A stretch of 64,000 bases of DNA from Vulcanococcus sp. (lineage in GTDB: Bacteria > Cyanobacteriota > Cyanobacteriia > PCC-6307 > Cyanobiaceae): positions 124,001 through 188,000 of the forward strand of contig JAHUZV010000025.1 in assembly GCA_019264575.1 (NCBI GenBank), written 5' to 3'. The notes under the pieces were generated by a model that was not told the DNA's origin, searched no databases, and worked only from the letters and a program-made list of their open reading frames with translations. The translations under genes and the position numbers were made by a program. Positions 55,571-64,000 of the stretch are shown here, piece after piece. Position 1 is the first letter of the stretch; each line of letters opens with the position of its first letter.

Positions 55571-57394
55571 TTAGTAATTGGCGCCGCTGCGCCGCTGGTG
55601 TACTGCCGTGGTGGCCGAAGCATCGATCACTGAACCCGCCTTCGCCTCGGCATAGAGCAGCCAGTGGTCGCCGCATTCCATCCGCTGCTTCACCGTGCAC
55701 TCCAGCCAGGCCAGCGCTTCCGGCAGCACCGGCAGGCCGCCCGGGCTGTGCTCCAGCTCAAGCCCGGCAAAGCGATCGGCGCCCGGGGCGAAGGGTTGCA
55801 GGAACTGTTTCATTGGCCCGGTTTCACGGCCCGAGGCCAGCACGTTGATGGCAAAGGCGTCGCCCACGTGCAAGAGCGCTTCCACGGCCCGATCCTTGGC
55901 CACGGCCACCGTGAGGCCTGGGGGGGAGAAGCTGGCCTGGCTCACCCAGCTGGCCACCATGGCGCCACTGATTTGGCTCTCGCCGCTTCCTTTCACGGTG
56001 GTGAGAACGCAGAGCGAGCCCACCACGCGGCCTAGGGCCAACACGGCCGGATTGCTACGGCTTTCGCTCAGCCCACCGCCACTGGCACGGCGCTGGGCCT
56101 TGCGCTGCTCGCTCTGCAGCTGGCGGCCGAGGGCGGTGCCCGTTTCCTCGATCGTTTTGAGGGTGGCGGCGTCGGGGCTGAATTTCACCTTGATCGGCTC
56201 GAAGGCAAAGCGGAAGCCGCCATCGCGCAACTTGCTCTCCAACAGATCGAGGGCTTCCCCGCTCCAGCCGAAGCTGCCGAATACCCCCACCGGCTTGGCC
56301 CGATCGCCCTCGGCGAGCAGCGTGCCCAGGGCCGACACGATCGGTGTGGGGGCATGCCCCCCCAGGGTGGGTGAGCCAATCAGCACGGCATCGCAACTGC
56401 GAATGGCCTCGAGCAGTTTCTCGGTGGGCGTGAATTCGCAGTTGATGCTCTCCACCCGCACGCCGGTGCGGGCTACACCCTGAGCGAGGCCATCGGCGAT
56501 GGCAGCGGTGTTGCCGTACGCGCTGGCGTACAGCAGAGCCACCGAAAGCTTGGCGCGCTCCTGGGTTTCGCCCCAACGGCGATAGTCCACCAGCAGGCTG
56601 CGCCAGCTCTCGGCAATCGCCGGGCCATGGCCCGGCGCAATCGTGCGGATCGGCAGCTCATCGATGCGATCGAGCACCGCTTCCACCTGGCGCACCATCG
56701 GTGCCATCAGGCAGTCGTAGAAGTAACGCCGGTCTTCCTCGGTGCTGCTGCGGTTGGCTTCCGCCCAGGCTTCGCTGCAGAGATGGGCGGCGAAAAACTT
56801 GCCGCTCATCAGCAGGCCGCTCGTCTCCTCAAACGCCATCAGGCCGCCAGGCCAGCGGGGTGTTGGGGTGGGCAGGAGCTGAATGGTGTGACCAGCCGTC
56901 CGTTGCAGTTCTGCCTCGCCGCGCACCACCTGCAGAGGAGGCAGGGGGGGCAGCGCTTCGGGCTCGGCCTCGGCAGCGGAGCCGGGTGGTGCGGGTTTGC
57001 GCTGGTCCCAGAGTTCGCGCAGCAGCTGAGCTCCGGGGTTCGAGCTGATCAGTTCCAACTGCGGCCAACCCTGAGCCAGTTGCCGCAGCAGCTGCACCCG
57101 GTTGGGGTTGGTGTGGCCAACCACCACTTGCAGGCGCGTGCTGGGGGGCACCAGGCTGGCCAACGCCTCCAGGTAGGGCTCCGCAAAGGTGTTGCCGGGA
57201 GGGTGCACCAGCAGGGCGGGATCGTCGCCGCTGGGCAGAAACAGGAAGCTGTTGGCGGTGGTGCCGCGCTCCAGGCCGTACTCCACCTCGAAGCGCAGGC
57301 GTGTGGGGCTGAGGCCCCGCAGACATACCACTCCCGACTCGATCGGGAGCTGGATCACCCGCCGGTCGTTGGTGACGGCTGTGGAAGCAGCCAT
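55571..57394 (-). CDS. flv1: Flavodiiron protein Flv1 (non-canonical iron-ligand partner of Flv3)
   Basis: 607 residues in three domains: metallo-beta-lactamase-like (1-270), flavodoxin-like (LYASAYGNTAAIADGLAQGV onward) and C-terminal flavin reductase (GAMVASWVSQASFSPPGLTV). The usual iron-ligand motif H-x-E-x-D-H reads HTNPNR here, and the later Asp region reads SGKFFAAH, so several canonical ligands are replaced, as is known for cyanobacterial Flv1. With Flv3 it carries out light-driven reduction of oxygen to water (Mehler-like reaction). Its ATG overlaps the flv3 stop by one base (TGATG), so the two subunits are coupled. Confidence 0.93.
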   Translation of the reverse strand: MAASTAVTNDRRVIQLPIESGVVCLRGLSPTRLRFEVEYGLERGTTANSFLFLPSGDDPALLVHPPGNTFAEPYLEALASLVPPSTRLQVVVGHTNPNRVQLLRQLAQGWPQLELISSNPGAQLLRELWDQRKPAPPGSAAEAEPEALPPLPPLQVVRGEAELQRTAGHTIQLLPTPTPRWPGGLMAFEETSGLLMSGKFFAAHLCSEAWAEANRSSTEEDRRYFYDCLMAPMVRQVEAVLDRIDELPIRTIAPGHGPAIAESWRSLLVDYRRWGETQERAKLSVALLYASAYGNTAAIADGLAQGVARTGVRVESINCEFTPTEKLLEAIRSCDAVLIGSPTLGGHAPTPIVSALGTLLAEGDRAKPVGVFGSFGWSGEALDLLESKLRDGGFRFAFEPIKVKFSPDAATLKTIEETGTALGRQLQSEQRKAQRRASGGGLSESRSNPAVLALGRVVGSLCVLTTVKGSGESQISGAMVASWVSQASFSPPGLTVAVAKDRAVEALLHVGDAFAINVLASGRETGPMKQFLQPFAPGADRFAGLELEHSPGGLPVLPEALAWLECTVKQRMECGDHWLLYAEAKAGSVIDASATTAVHQRRSGANY

Positions 57395-59136
57395 CAGTAG
57401 TGGTTCCCCACTTTGCGATGGTGCACTGCCGTGTGGGCTTCGGTGTCGGCCACGTTGCCCTGCTCCACTTCGGCGTAGATGATCCAGTGGTCGGGGCCTT
57501 CCATGCGCTGCAGCACGCGGCAGCCCAGGTAGGCCAGGGCGTCGCCGAGCACCGGGCCGCCGGCTGCCACGCCATCGAGGGTGGCCACACCGGCGAAGCG
57601 GTCGGCGCCGGGGGGGAAGCGCTTGAGGAAATGGCGCAGCAGCGGCTGGTGGTTGTCCTCCCGCAGGATGTTGAGCACGAAGCGATCGCCCACCTGCATC
57701 AACGCTTCAATGGCGCGGTCTTTGGCCACGGCCACGGTGATGCCGGGTGGCTCGAAGCTGGCCTGGCTCACCCAGCTGGCCACCATCGCCGAGGCGCGTT
57801 CCTCCTGCCGTGCGGTCACCACATACAGGCCACCCGAGAGGCGTCCGAGGGCTTTGTCGAGATCGCCATCGAGCGATTTCATCGCAGCGATCGTCTTGGC
57901 CCGGGTGAGCAGTTGGCCCAGGTCGGTGCCGGCCTCCTCGCAGCGTTGGTAGTCGTTGCCGTCAGGCACTTGGCGGATGCGCAGGGGCTCGAAGGCTTCC
58001 TTCTGGCCCAGGCCCCGTAACTGGGAAGCCACGGTGTCGATCGGCTCGTCGTTGCCGCCGTAGGCGTCGTAGGTGGCAACCCACTGCTTGGGTTGTAATG
58101 CGGCGAGCAGGGTGCCGATGGAAGCCTGCAGGTCGGCATCGGGGTTGGCGGGCCAGGTGGGCACCACCACGGCGCTGGCTTCACCGATCAGGGCGCTGAG
58201 CTCTTGGGCATCGGTGGCGCGCAGATCCACCAGCTGCACCTGGGCTTCCGCCTTGCCGATGCCGCGGGCGATGGCCTGGCTGAGGCGATCACAGAAGCCG
58301 TATTGGCTCACGTAGCAAACGGCCGCGTAGGCCTCGCCCTTGCTGCGCCCTTCGCTCCACTCGCGGTAGTCGGCGAGCCAGAGGCTGAGGTGCTCGCGCA
58401 GCAGCGGGCCATGGCCCACGGCGATGGTGTTGATCGTCGGCAGCGCGTCCATGCGCTTCATCGCCTGCAGCACGCTGCGGGCGTTGGGGCCCATCAGGCA
58501 GTCGTAATAGAAGCGGAAGTCCGGAGCGATGGCACCGGGATCCACATCGAACACGTCATCGGAGCAGTAGTGCAGACCGAAGGCATCGCAGGTGTAGAGG
58601 ATCCCGGTGCCGTGGTCGAACGAGAAGATCGTGTCGGGCCAGTGCAGGTTCGGAGCGCTGAGGAACTCGAAGCGGTGGTGGATCCCGCTCTCGGGGTTGG
58701 TGCCCAGATCCAGCTCCTCACCGCTCTTCACCGCCCGGCTCTTGAAGGGGCGGTGCACCTGGTTTTCCAGGAACTGAATCGCCACCTTGGAACCCACGAT
58801 TTCGATCTCGGGATTCAGATCGATCAGGTGGCCGATCAAGCCGGAGTGGTCGGGCTCGGTGTGGCTCACGATCAGGTGATCGATCGCCTTCGGATCGATC
58901 TGCTCCTGCAGCAGCGGCAGCCAGGAGCTCTCGAACTTGAGGTGGCTGGTGTCGATCAGGGCGGTGCGCTCACCCCGCACCAAAAAGCTGTTGTAAGTGG
59001 TTCCGTTGCGCAGACCGAACTCGATATCGAAGCGGCTGCGGTCCCAATCGAGCGAGCGGATCGTGGTGGTGTCAGCGGCGATGGCCTCGCACTGCAGGCT
59101 CAGGCGCGGTGTGCTGGCAACGGCTGTCTCAGCCAT
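57394..59136 (-). CDS. flv3: Flavodiiron protein Flv3
   Basis: 580 residues, same three-domain plan as Flv1. Canonical diiron ligands are intact: HTEPDH (H-x-E-x-D-H), YTCDAFGLHYC and VGHGPLL. The flavodoxin-like part begins AVCYVSQYGFCDRLSQAIAR and the flavin reductase part includes SAMVASWVSQASFEPPGITV. Flv3 forms the heterodimer with Flv1 that removes excess electrons downstream of photosystem I. It is first in a two-gene operon. Confidence 0.95.
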   Translation of the reverse strand: MAETAVASTPRLSLQCEAIAADTTTIRSLDWDRSRFDIEFGLRNGTTYNSFLVRGERTALIDTSHLKFESSWLPLLQEQIDPKAIDHLIVSHTEPDHSGLIGHLIDLNPEIEIVGSKVAIQFLENQVHRPFKSRAVKSGEELDLGTNPESGIHHRFEFLSAPNLHWPDTIFSFDHGTGILYTCDAFGLHYCSDDVFDVDPGAIAPDFRFYYDCLMGPNARSVLQAMKRMDALPTINTIAVGHGPLLREHLSLWLADYREWSEGRSKGEAYAAVCYVSQYGFCDRLSQAIARGIGKAEAQVQLVDLRATDAQELSALIGEASAVVVPTWPANPDADLQASIGTLLAALQPKQWVATYDAYGGNDEPIDTVASQLRGLGQKEAFEPLRIRQVPDGNDYQRCEEAGTDLGQLLTRAKTIAAMKSLDGDLDKALGRLSGGLYVVTARQEERASAMVASWVSQASFEPPGITVAVAKDRAIEALMQVGDRFVLNILREDNHQPLLRHFLKRFPPGADRFAGVATLDGVAAGGPVLGDALAYLGCRVLQRMEGPDHWIIYAEVEQGNVADTEAHTAVHHRKVGNHY

Positions 59137-59272
59137 GGAATCCGCTCGCGATTGAGGTGAACTGTAGGTAAAGCGGCGGGGGTAAGGGCCTATCCGATGA
59201 CAGGGCTGTGCATTGGCTCCATTTCTCTTTGGGGCTGTGTGTCAAAGGAGCGTCGGGGTTGTGGCGGCAACG

Positions 59273-59297
59273 AAAAACCCCGGCCGTTGGGCCGGGG
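59273..59297 (-). terminator. Rho-independent terminator of the small heat shock gene
   Basis: On the minus strand CCCCGGCC and GGCCGGGG form an 8-bp GC stem around CAAC, followed by TTTTT. It begins 57 bp after the hspA stop. It is the clearest intrinsic terminator in the window. Confidence 0.93.
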
Positions 59298-59354
59298 TAG
59301 CTCCCGTCTCGATTGGTGTGATGGCGATGGCGGCGTGGCGCCGCGGGGTGTGTT

Positions 59355-59801
59355 TCAGCCTTCCACCTTCACGCTCACGCTGGTGAGGGTCTGGGCCTTG
59401 GGCACCTCCACCGTGAGCAGTCCGTCGCGATACACGGCCTGCACCGATTCACGGTCGATACCGGAGGGAAAGCGGAAGCTGCGGCTCCAGGTGCCGTAGC
59501 GGATTTCGCTCAGCAAGGTGGCAGCGCCCGTGAGTTGGGGCTCGCCGTCGGTGCTTTCAGCTTGCGGGGCACGGCGTTCGGCGCTGATTACCAGGTTGCG
59601 GTCGGTGGCTCTTACGTCGATGGAGTCGCGCTCGACGCCGGGTAGCTCCAGGCAGATGCTGTAGCCGGCTTCGGTTTCGCGCACTTCGGCGGCGGGTACG
59701 CGCTCAGCGGTGTCTAGCTGTTGCTCGAGGCGCTTGAACAGGTCGGACTCGAGGCGATCAAAAGCGGTGCGATCGAAAGCGGATTGGCGCAGAGTCAGCA
59801 T
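59355..59801 (-). CDS. hspA: Small heat shock protein (Hsp20/alpha-crystallin)
   Basis: About 148 residues. ATP-independent chaperone that holds unfolded proteins. The alpha-crystallin domain has YSICLELPGVERDSIDVRAT, NLVISAERR, YGTWSRSFRFPSGIDRESVQ and the ending YRDGLLTVEVPKAQ. I start at ATG 59801 because AGGAG lies 8 nt upstream; extension to 59912 is unlikely. An N-terminal helix (FDRLESDLFKRLEQQL) is as in cyanobacterial HspA. A strong terminator follows. Confidence 0.93.
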   Translation of the reverse strand: MLTLRQSAFDRTAFDRLESDLFKRLEQQLDTAERVPAAEVRETEAGYSICLELPGVERDSIDVRATDRNLVISAERRAPQAESTDGEPQLTGAATLLSEIRYGTWSRSFRFPSGIDRESVQAVYRDGLLTVEVPKAQTLTSVSVKVEG

Positions 59802-59975
59802 GGCTGTGTCTCCTGAATGTGCGGGTGCGGGGTGTTCACCCGCCACGTCAATGTGGCTGCGCTGGTTGAGCATCAGAAGCGCGAGAACCGACCCTTGAGG
59901 TGCGGTGCTCACGGCTGCAGTTCGGCTGCTACACCAGGCTTGTTGTGAGAGCCGAACCGGAGCCTGTGCCCCTGC

Positions 59976-60497
59976 TCAAAGCCACCACCAATCGCTGAAC
60001 GCCGCCGCCTGGCCGCAGGGTTGATCGCCGGGGCCCCAGAGGGTCCAGAGGCGGGCGTTGTGGATCTGGAAGCGACGACCGCTTTGGCTGATGCGCACGC
60101 CGCTGTAGCCCTCGCAGGCGTGCTGTTGCAGGGCGGTAGCGAGCATCTGAGCGCGACTGGCGCGCTCCTGGGGTTCGGCTGTGAGCCGTGAGGGCATCCC
60201 GATCATTTCGGCCCAGCTGCGCTCCCACAGCTGCAGAGCGGCGGCGTTGGCGTAGATCAGGGCCGGATCGGATCCGCCGTCGTGGGCGAGCACCACGGTG
60301 TCAGCCCGGAACAGCAGCTGAGCAGCCTGGAGGCCATCGTGCGTCGCGGCGCCAGCTAGCAGCGGCCGGTCGAACGCGCGCCCGAACGAGCGGAGGATGC
60401 AGCAGGCGAGGTGTTGCTTGCCAGGTGTGAGCCAGGGGGCCGGGGCTTGGGCCACGGCCAGGCGCCGCAGGCGTCGGCGGCGAGGTGAGCCCATCAC
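59976..60497 (-). CDS. MEKHLA-domain protein
   Basis: About 173 residues. The MEKHLA domain (PAS-like) is recognised from DPALIYANAAALQLWERSWA, EMIGMPSRLTAEP, ALQQHACEGYSGVRISQSGR and ARLWTLWGPGDQPCGQAAAF. In plants it ends HD-ZIP III factors; in bacteria it stands alone and may sense redox or a ligand. The first 40 residues are Arg-rich and may not all be translated. It begins 2 bases after the SWIM gene stop, so the two are probably co-transcribed. Confidence 0.8.
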   Translation of the reverse strand: MMGSPRRRRLRRLAVAQAPAPWLTPGKQHLACCILRSFGRAFDRPLLAGAATHDGLQAAQLLFRADTVVLAHDGGSDPALIYANAAALQLWERSWAEMIGMPSRLTAEPQERASRAQMLATALQQHACEGYSGVRISQSGRRFQIHNARLWTLWGPGDQPCGQAAAFSDWWWL

Positions 60498-60499
60498 CC

Positions 60500-61441
60500 T
60501 CAGGCTTGGGCGCTTCTGCCCGCGTCGCCCTCGCCGTTGTTGCTTCCGGCCGCCATCGCGGTGGCCATCGCCGCGGTGCCGCAGGTCGCCCCATGGGCTT
60601 TGAGCTGCTCCACAAACAGCTTCCCGGCCTCGGGGAAGCGGCCGTCTTCTGCGAGGGGCAACGGACCGGCTTCATCCAGGCCGGTGTCGCCCTCCATGGC
60701 TGGGGTGATCACCACGAGCCCCGGATCGAGAGCGGCGCCGTAGTTCCACCAGCGGTTGGGATCGCGGATGGCTGCGGGTGCGGGATTGAGGGAGCCTTCG
60801 GCGGCTGGCTGCGGGAGCGCATCGGCTGGAGCCGCCTCTTTCGCTTCTTTGGCTTTCTTCGCCAGCAGCGCCCGCCGCTTCACCGCCAGATCGCTGAGCA
60901 GCTGGGCGCGGGTGCGGCCGCGCAGCTGGAAGAGCACAAAGGGGTCTTCGCTGAAGCGCTCGCCCATCAGGTAATAGACGGCGCTCACGTGTTTGCAGGG
61001 GTTGATCTTGTCGGGGCAGGTGCATTCGCTGCGCACCTCCTGCAACTTGAACGGAAACAGGCGCCGGCCGCTGGCGGCGAAGGCGCGTTCGATGTCCTGG
61101 GGCATCACCCCCGCCAGCAGCTGGGCGGACCAACGGGCCTTCTGGCCGAGGGCCTCGAGCACGTAGCCCCAGTCGTCGTCGCTGAGCACATCGAGCCAGA
61201 GCTTCACCTTGTAGGGGTCTTCGCCGCTGCCCTGCACGCGGGCATGCACGCGGCGCCCCTCGAAGCGGATCGAGAGCACGTTGCCGCTGCGGGCGTACTC
61301 CCAGGCGCGCTCGAGCCGTTTCTTGAAGCGGTAGCCGTTGATCAGCTCCATCCACTGCTCGACCCACCAGGGCTGTTGGCCCAGGCCCTGATCGCCCAGC
61401 TGGGTGGTGATGCCGTTGGCGTTTCCGGGGGTGATGGTCAT
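60500..61441 (-). CDS. SWIM zinc-finger protein
   Basis: 313 residues. The SWIM motif C-x-C...C-x-H is CTCPDKINPCKHVSAVYYLM. A domain before it (WWVEQWMELINGYRFKKRLE, VLSIRFEGRRVHARVQGSGE) is as in bacterial SWIM proteins, and the C-terminus is Ala-rich and disordered. SWIM fingers bind DNA or protein and often pair with SNF2 helicases. It starts 4 bp after the SNF2 stop and is followed by MEKHLA. Confidence 0.9.
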   Translation of the reverse strand: MTITPGNANGITTQLGDQGLGQQPWWVEQWMELINGYRFKKRLERAWEYARSGNVLSIRFEGRRVHARVQGSGEDPYKVKLWLDVLSDDDWGYVLEALGQKARWSAQLLAGVMPQDIERAFAASGRRLFPFKLQEVRSECTCPDKINPCKHVSAVYYLMGERFSEDPFVLFQLRGRTRAQLLSDLAVKRRALLAKKAKEAKEAAPADALPQPAAEGSLNPAPAAIRDPNRWWNYGAALDPGLVVITPAMEGDTGLDEAGPLPLAEDGRFPEAGKLFVEQLKAHGATCGTAAMATAMAAGSNNGEGDAGRSAQA

Positions 61442-61445
61442 CGCT

Positions 61446-64000
61446 TCAGTCCTCGCTGAGGGTCACCAGGTCCTTGAGCTGACGCACGTCCATGCCGCCG
61501 AGCCAGTCTTCGCCGGAGCCCACGATGTCTTCGGCGAGTTTCGACTTCTCTTTGATCATGCGGTCGATGCGCTCCTCCACCGAGCCGCTGGTGATGAATT
61601 TGTGCACCATCACCCGGTTCTGCTGGCCGATCCGGTAGGCGCGGTCGGTGGCTTGGTTTTCCACGGCGGGGTTCCACCAGCGATCGATGTGGAACACGTG
61701 GCTGGCGCGGGTGAGGTTGAGGCCCACGCCGCCGGCCTTGAGCGAGAGCAGGAACAGCTGCGGGCCGCGGGGGTCGTCTTGGAAGCGATCCACCATCGCT
61801 TGGCGTTCGGTCTTGCTGGTGTTGCCGTAGAGGAACGGCACCTCCTGGCGCCACTTCTGCTCCAGGTGGGCCTTGAGCAGGTGGCCCCATTCGGCGAACT
61901 GGGTAAACAGCAGGGCCCGATCGCCCGCTTCGATCACCTCTTCGAGGATCTCTTCGAGCCGCTGCACCTTGGCGCTGCGGGCGGCGAACTCCTTGAAGAA
62001 GCCGGCATCGCTGAGGTCGGGATCCTGCTTGAGCGCCAGGGCCGGATGGTTGCAGATCTGCTTGAGGCGGGTGAGCAGCGCCAGCACCTGGCCGTGCTTC
62101 TGCCCCAGCGGCGCCCGTGCGATCGCATCGAGGCTCTCCTCCACGGTTTTGTTGTAGAGCTTCTTCTGCTCGGGGGCGAGGCCCACCCACTCGCTCAGCT
62201 CCACCTTCTCCGGCAGATCGGAAATGATCGATTTGTCGGTTTTGAGGCGGCGCAGGATGAAGGGGCTAACGCGGCCCTTGAGATCCCGCAGCGACGACAT
62301 ATCGCCATAGCGCTCGATCGGCAGCCGGTAGCGCTGGCGGAAGAACGGCTCATCGCCGAGCACCTTGGGGTTGAGGAAATCCATCAGCGCCCACAGCTCG
62401 CTCACGCGGTTTTCCACTGGGGTGCCGGTGAGGGCGATGCGGAAGCGGGGGCCGCTCTTGCTGCCCCGGCCGGGGCGGCCCAGATCCCGCGCCGCCATCG
62501 ATTGCTTGGCGTTGTGGTTCTTGATCGCCTGGGCTTCATCGATCACCACGCCCTGCCAGTCGATTGCCTCCAGCAGTTCGCTGTCGCGCTGCAGCAGGCC
62601 ATAGGTGGTGAGCACCAGATCCACGCCCTTAAGCGCCTTCTTGATCGCCTCGGGACTGTTGGGGCGCCGCGGGCCGTAGTGCTCGTTCACCACCAGCTCC
62701 GGTGTGAAGGCCGCTGCCTCCCGTTTCCAGTTGGTGAGCACCGAGGTGGGCGCCACCAGCAGCACCGGCCGCTTCAGCTCTTCCTCGGCCTTGAGGTGCT
62801 GCAGGAAGGCGAGCAGCTGAATCGTTTTGCCGAGGCCCATGTCGTCGGCCAGGCAGGCGCCCTGATCAAAGCGGTGCAGGAAGGCCAGCCAGCCCAGCCC
62901 GCGCTCCTGATAAGGCCGCAGCTGGCCGGCGAAGCCGGGGGGCGCCGGCAGGGGATCGGGGGCCTTCTGCTGGTGGTACTGCTCAAGCACCGCCTGCAGG
63001 CGCGGGCCGGCGGTGAAGGCATGTACAGGAAGGCGCTGGAGGGTTTCGCCCTCGTTGCCGGTGATGCGCAGGGCGTCGTCGAGGCTGAAGGGTGGCTCGG
63101 CGGCGCAAAACTTCTCGGCGTTTTTGAGATCGAGGGGCCGCAGTTCGATCCAGGCGCCCTTGTGCTGCACCAGCGGGCTGCGTTTGGCGGCCAGCTTCTC
63201 GAGATCCCGCAGGTTGAGGGTGACGCCGCCGATCATGAATTCCCAGCGCCACTCGAGCGTTTCGCCGAGGGTGAACCCGCGCGATTTTTCGGGTAGCTCG
63301 GCGGTGATCGCCAGGCCGAGGCGCGAGGCCAAACCGCCCGAGAGGCTGGCGGGCAGCACCACGCCCACGCCCACATCGCGCAGGCGGCTGGCGGCGGTGC
63401 GCACCAGCACGAACGCCTCCGCCGGCGTGAGCTGCATCGCCTCCGGGGTGGCGGCATCGAGGCCGCGCTCGATTGGCTCAAACGCCAACAGGGCTCGGCC
63501 CAGGCCTTCCAGTAGCAGCGCTCCGGGCTGCTCGAGTTGGATCTCGCCCAGGGCCAGGTTGCCGTCGCCGGCGCCCCACACGATGCCGGCTGGCACCCGC
63601 AGGCTGGGATCGGCCTCGGCCTGCAGGCCAAAGCGCAGCTCCCACAGCTCCTCGCCTTCCGGCGGGGTAAACAGCTCGAGGCAGGCCCGGGCTGGCGCCA
63701 CCTTGCCCGCCACGGTTTCGCGCCAGTGGTGGCTGGCGATCGCCAGACGTTCCTGGTCTTCCTCGTCGAGCTGGAGCTTGCCGTCGTGGCTGGCGAGCCC
63801 CTCCTGCCAGGCCGCCAGCAGCGGATCGAGCCCAGGACCGCCGGGGGCGAAGGCGGCGCGCAGCTGGCCGTCCACCAGCTTTTCCACGATGCTCGCCACC
63901 AGCAGGCGGTTGGAGCGGGGCCGGCCGCAGGCGAGATGGGTGTCGGCGCTGGAGGCCGCCACCACCTGCGGCATGCGGGTGGCCAGGTCTTCCAGGCGGC
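61446..64000 (-). CDS. SNF2-family helicase (HepA/RapA-like), N-terminus outside the window
   Basis: At least 851 residues; the frame is open to the right edge (codons continue upstream of the ATG at 63974 without a stop). Two RecA-like lobes: Walker A LADDMGLGKTIQLL, Walker B VVIDEAQAIKNHNA, RIALTGTPVENRVSELW, then FLLSLKAGGVGLNLTRASHV and ATDRAYRIGQQNRVMVHKFI. An N-terminal SNF2-associated region precedes the motor (GFAGQLRPYQERGLGWLAFL). It likely remodels protein-DNA complexes or recycles RNA polymerase. It is the first visible gene of the SNF2, SWIM, MEKHLA operon. Confidence 0.95.
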   Translation of the reverse strand, partial: RLEDLATRMPQVVAASSADTHLACGRPRSNRLLVASIVEKLVDGQLRAAFAPGGPGLDPLLAAWQEGLASHDGKLQLDEEDQERLAIASHHWRETVAGKVAPARACLELFTPPEGEELWELRFGLQAEADPSLRVPAGIVWGAGDGNLALGEIQLEQPGALLLEGLGRALLAFEPIERGLDAATPEAMQLTPAEAFVLVRTAASRLRDVGVGVVLPASLSGGLASRLGLAITAELPEKSRGFTLGETLEWRWEFMIGGVTLNLRDLEKLAAKRSPLVQHKGAWIELRPLDLKNAEKFCAAEPPFSLDDALRITGNEGETLQRLPVHAFTAGPRLQAVLEQYHQQKAPDPLPAPPGFAGQLRPYQERGLGWLAFLHRFDQGACLADDMGLGKTIQLLAFLQHLKAEEELKRPVLLVAPTSVLTNWKREAAAFTPELVVNEHYGPRRPNSPEAIKKALKGVDLVLTTYGLLQRDSELLEAIDWQGVVIDEAQAIKNHNAKQSMAARDLGRPGRGSKSGPRFRIALTGTPVENRVSELWALMDFLNPKVLGDEPFFRQRYRLPIERYGDMSSLRDLKGRVSPFILRRLKTDKSIISDLPEKVELSEWVGLAPEQKKLYNKTVEESLDAIARAPLGQKHGQVLALLTRLKQICNHPALALKQDPDLSDAGFFKEFAARSAKVQRLEEILEEVIEAGDRALLFTQFAEWGHLLKAHLEQKWRQEVPFLYGNTSKTERQAMVDRFQDDPRGPQLFLLSLKAGGVGLNLTRASHVFHIDRWWNPAVENQATDRAYRIGQQNRVMVHKFITSGSVEERIDRMIKEKSKLAEDIVGSGEDWLGGMDVRQLKDLVTLSED

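Noticed and set aside
58204..59160. A 318-codon plus-strand frame opposite flv3
   Set aside because: Antisense to a confidently assigned gene, with biased His/Val/Ala composition and no motif.
61404..63296. A 630-codon open frame on the plus strand
   Set aside because: It lies opposite the SNF2 gene, is His/Leu/Gly-rich and has no domain; long antisense frames are common in GC-rich genes.

Overview
The window looks like chromosomal DNA of a high-GC picocyanobacterium of the Synechococcus/Cyanobium type. The evidence is a flv1-flv3 flavodiiron pair, a cyanobacterial-type chorismate lyase, DUF2227/DUF2252/MEKHLA family proteins, a SNF2-SWIM pair, very short gene spacing, and HIP1-like GCGATCGC octamers (for example near 15751, 25506, 37643, 50334 and 63737). 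There is no integrase, insertion sequence, CRISPR array or prophage gene. The assignment rests on gene families recognised by eye, not on a database search.

Layout. 1-9331 is a lower-GC block for storage-glucan metabolism and signalling. The left-going operon is DJ-1/PfpI protein, AGE-fold epimerase-like protein, STAS anti-sigma-factor antagonist and glgX (cut by the window edge). The right-going genes are a GH13 amylase/transferase with a starch-binding CBM20 domain and a membrane SpoIIE/PP2C phosphatase. 9348-17478 holds gcvT, a cyclic-nucleotide-binding protein, speB and speE, a large unknown protein, arfB, mazG, a methyltransferase and a DUF2227 protein, then tRNA-Val(UAC). 17957-21788 is a second lower-GC patch with a DUF2252 protein and a large MscS channel. 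21794-30744 is accessory: thioredoxin-like protein, two dehydrogenases, a secreted-type zinc protease, a 2OG-Fe(II) oxygenase, and a lipoprotein binding protein overlapping a second MscS channel. 30771-47075 is mostly housekeeping (valS, ligA, chorismate lyase, mnmG, dnaB, rplI), interrupted by a second alpha-amylase, a TVP38 protein, a SprT-like protein and small unknown proteins. 47119-49835 holds two fatty-acid desaturases with a divergently transcribed helix-turn-helix-like protein between them. 50018-54800 has a PLP enzyme and gcvH-gcvP. 55571-59136 is flv1-flv3. The right end carries a small heat shock protein and an operon of SNF2 helicase, SWIM zinc-finger protein and MEKHLA protein; the SNF2 gene runs off the window.

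How it works together. Three alpha-glucan enzymes (GlgX, CBM20 amylase, AmyA-like amylase) point to mobilisation of glycogen. The STAS protein and the SpoIIE-type phosphatase beside two of them are the halves of a partner-switching pathway, so this cluster is the best candidate for an under-described regulatory system. The next best is the desaturase-regulator-desaturase unit, with a perfect 12-bp palindrome in its divergent promoter. GcvT, GcvH and GcvP (photorespiratory glycine), Flv1/Flv3 (electron overflow to oxygen) and SpeB/SpeE (polyamines) are standard cyanobacterial metabolism.
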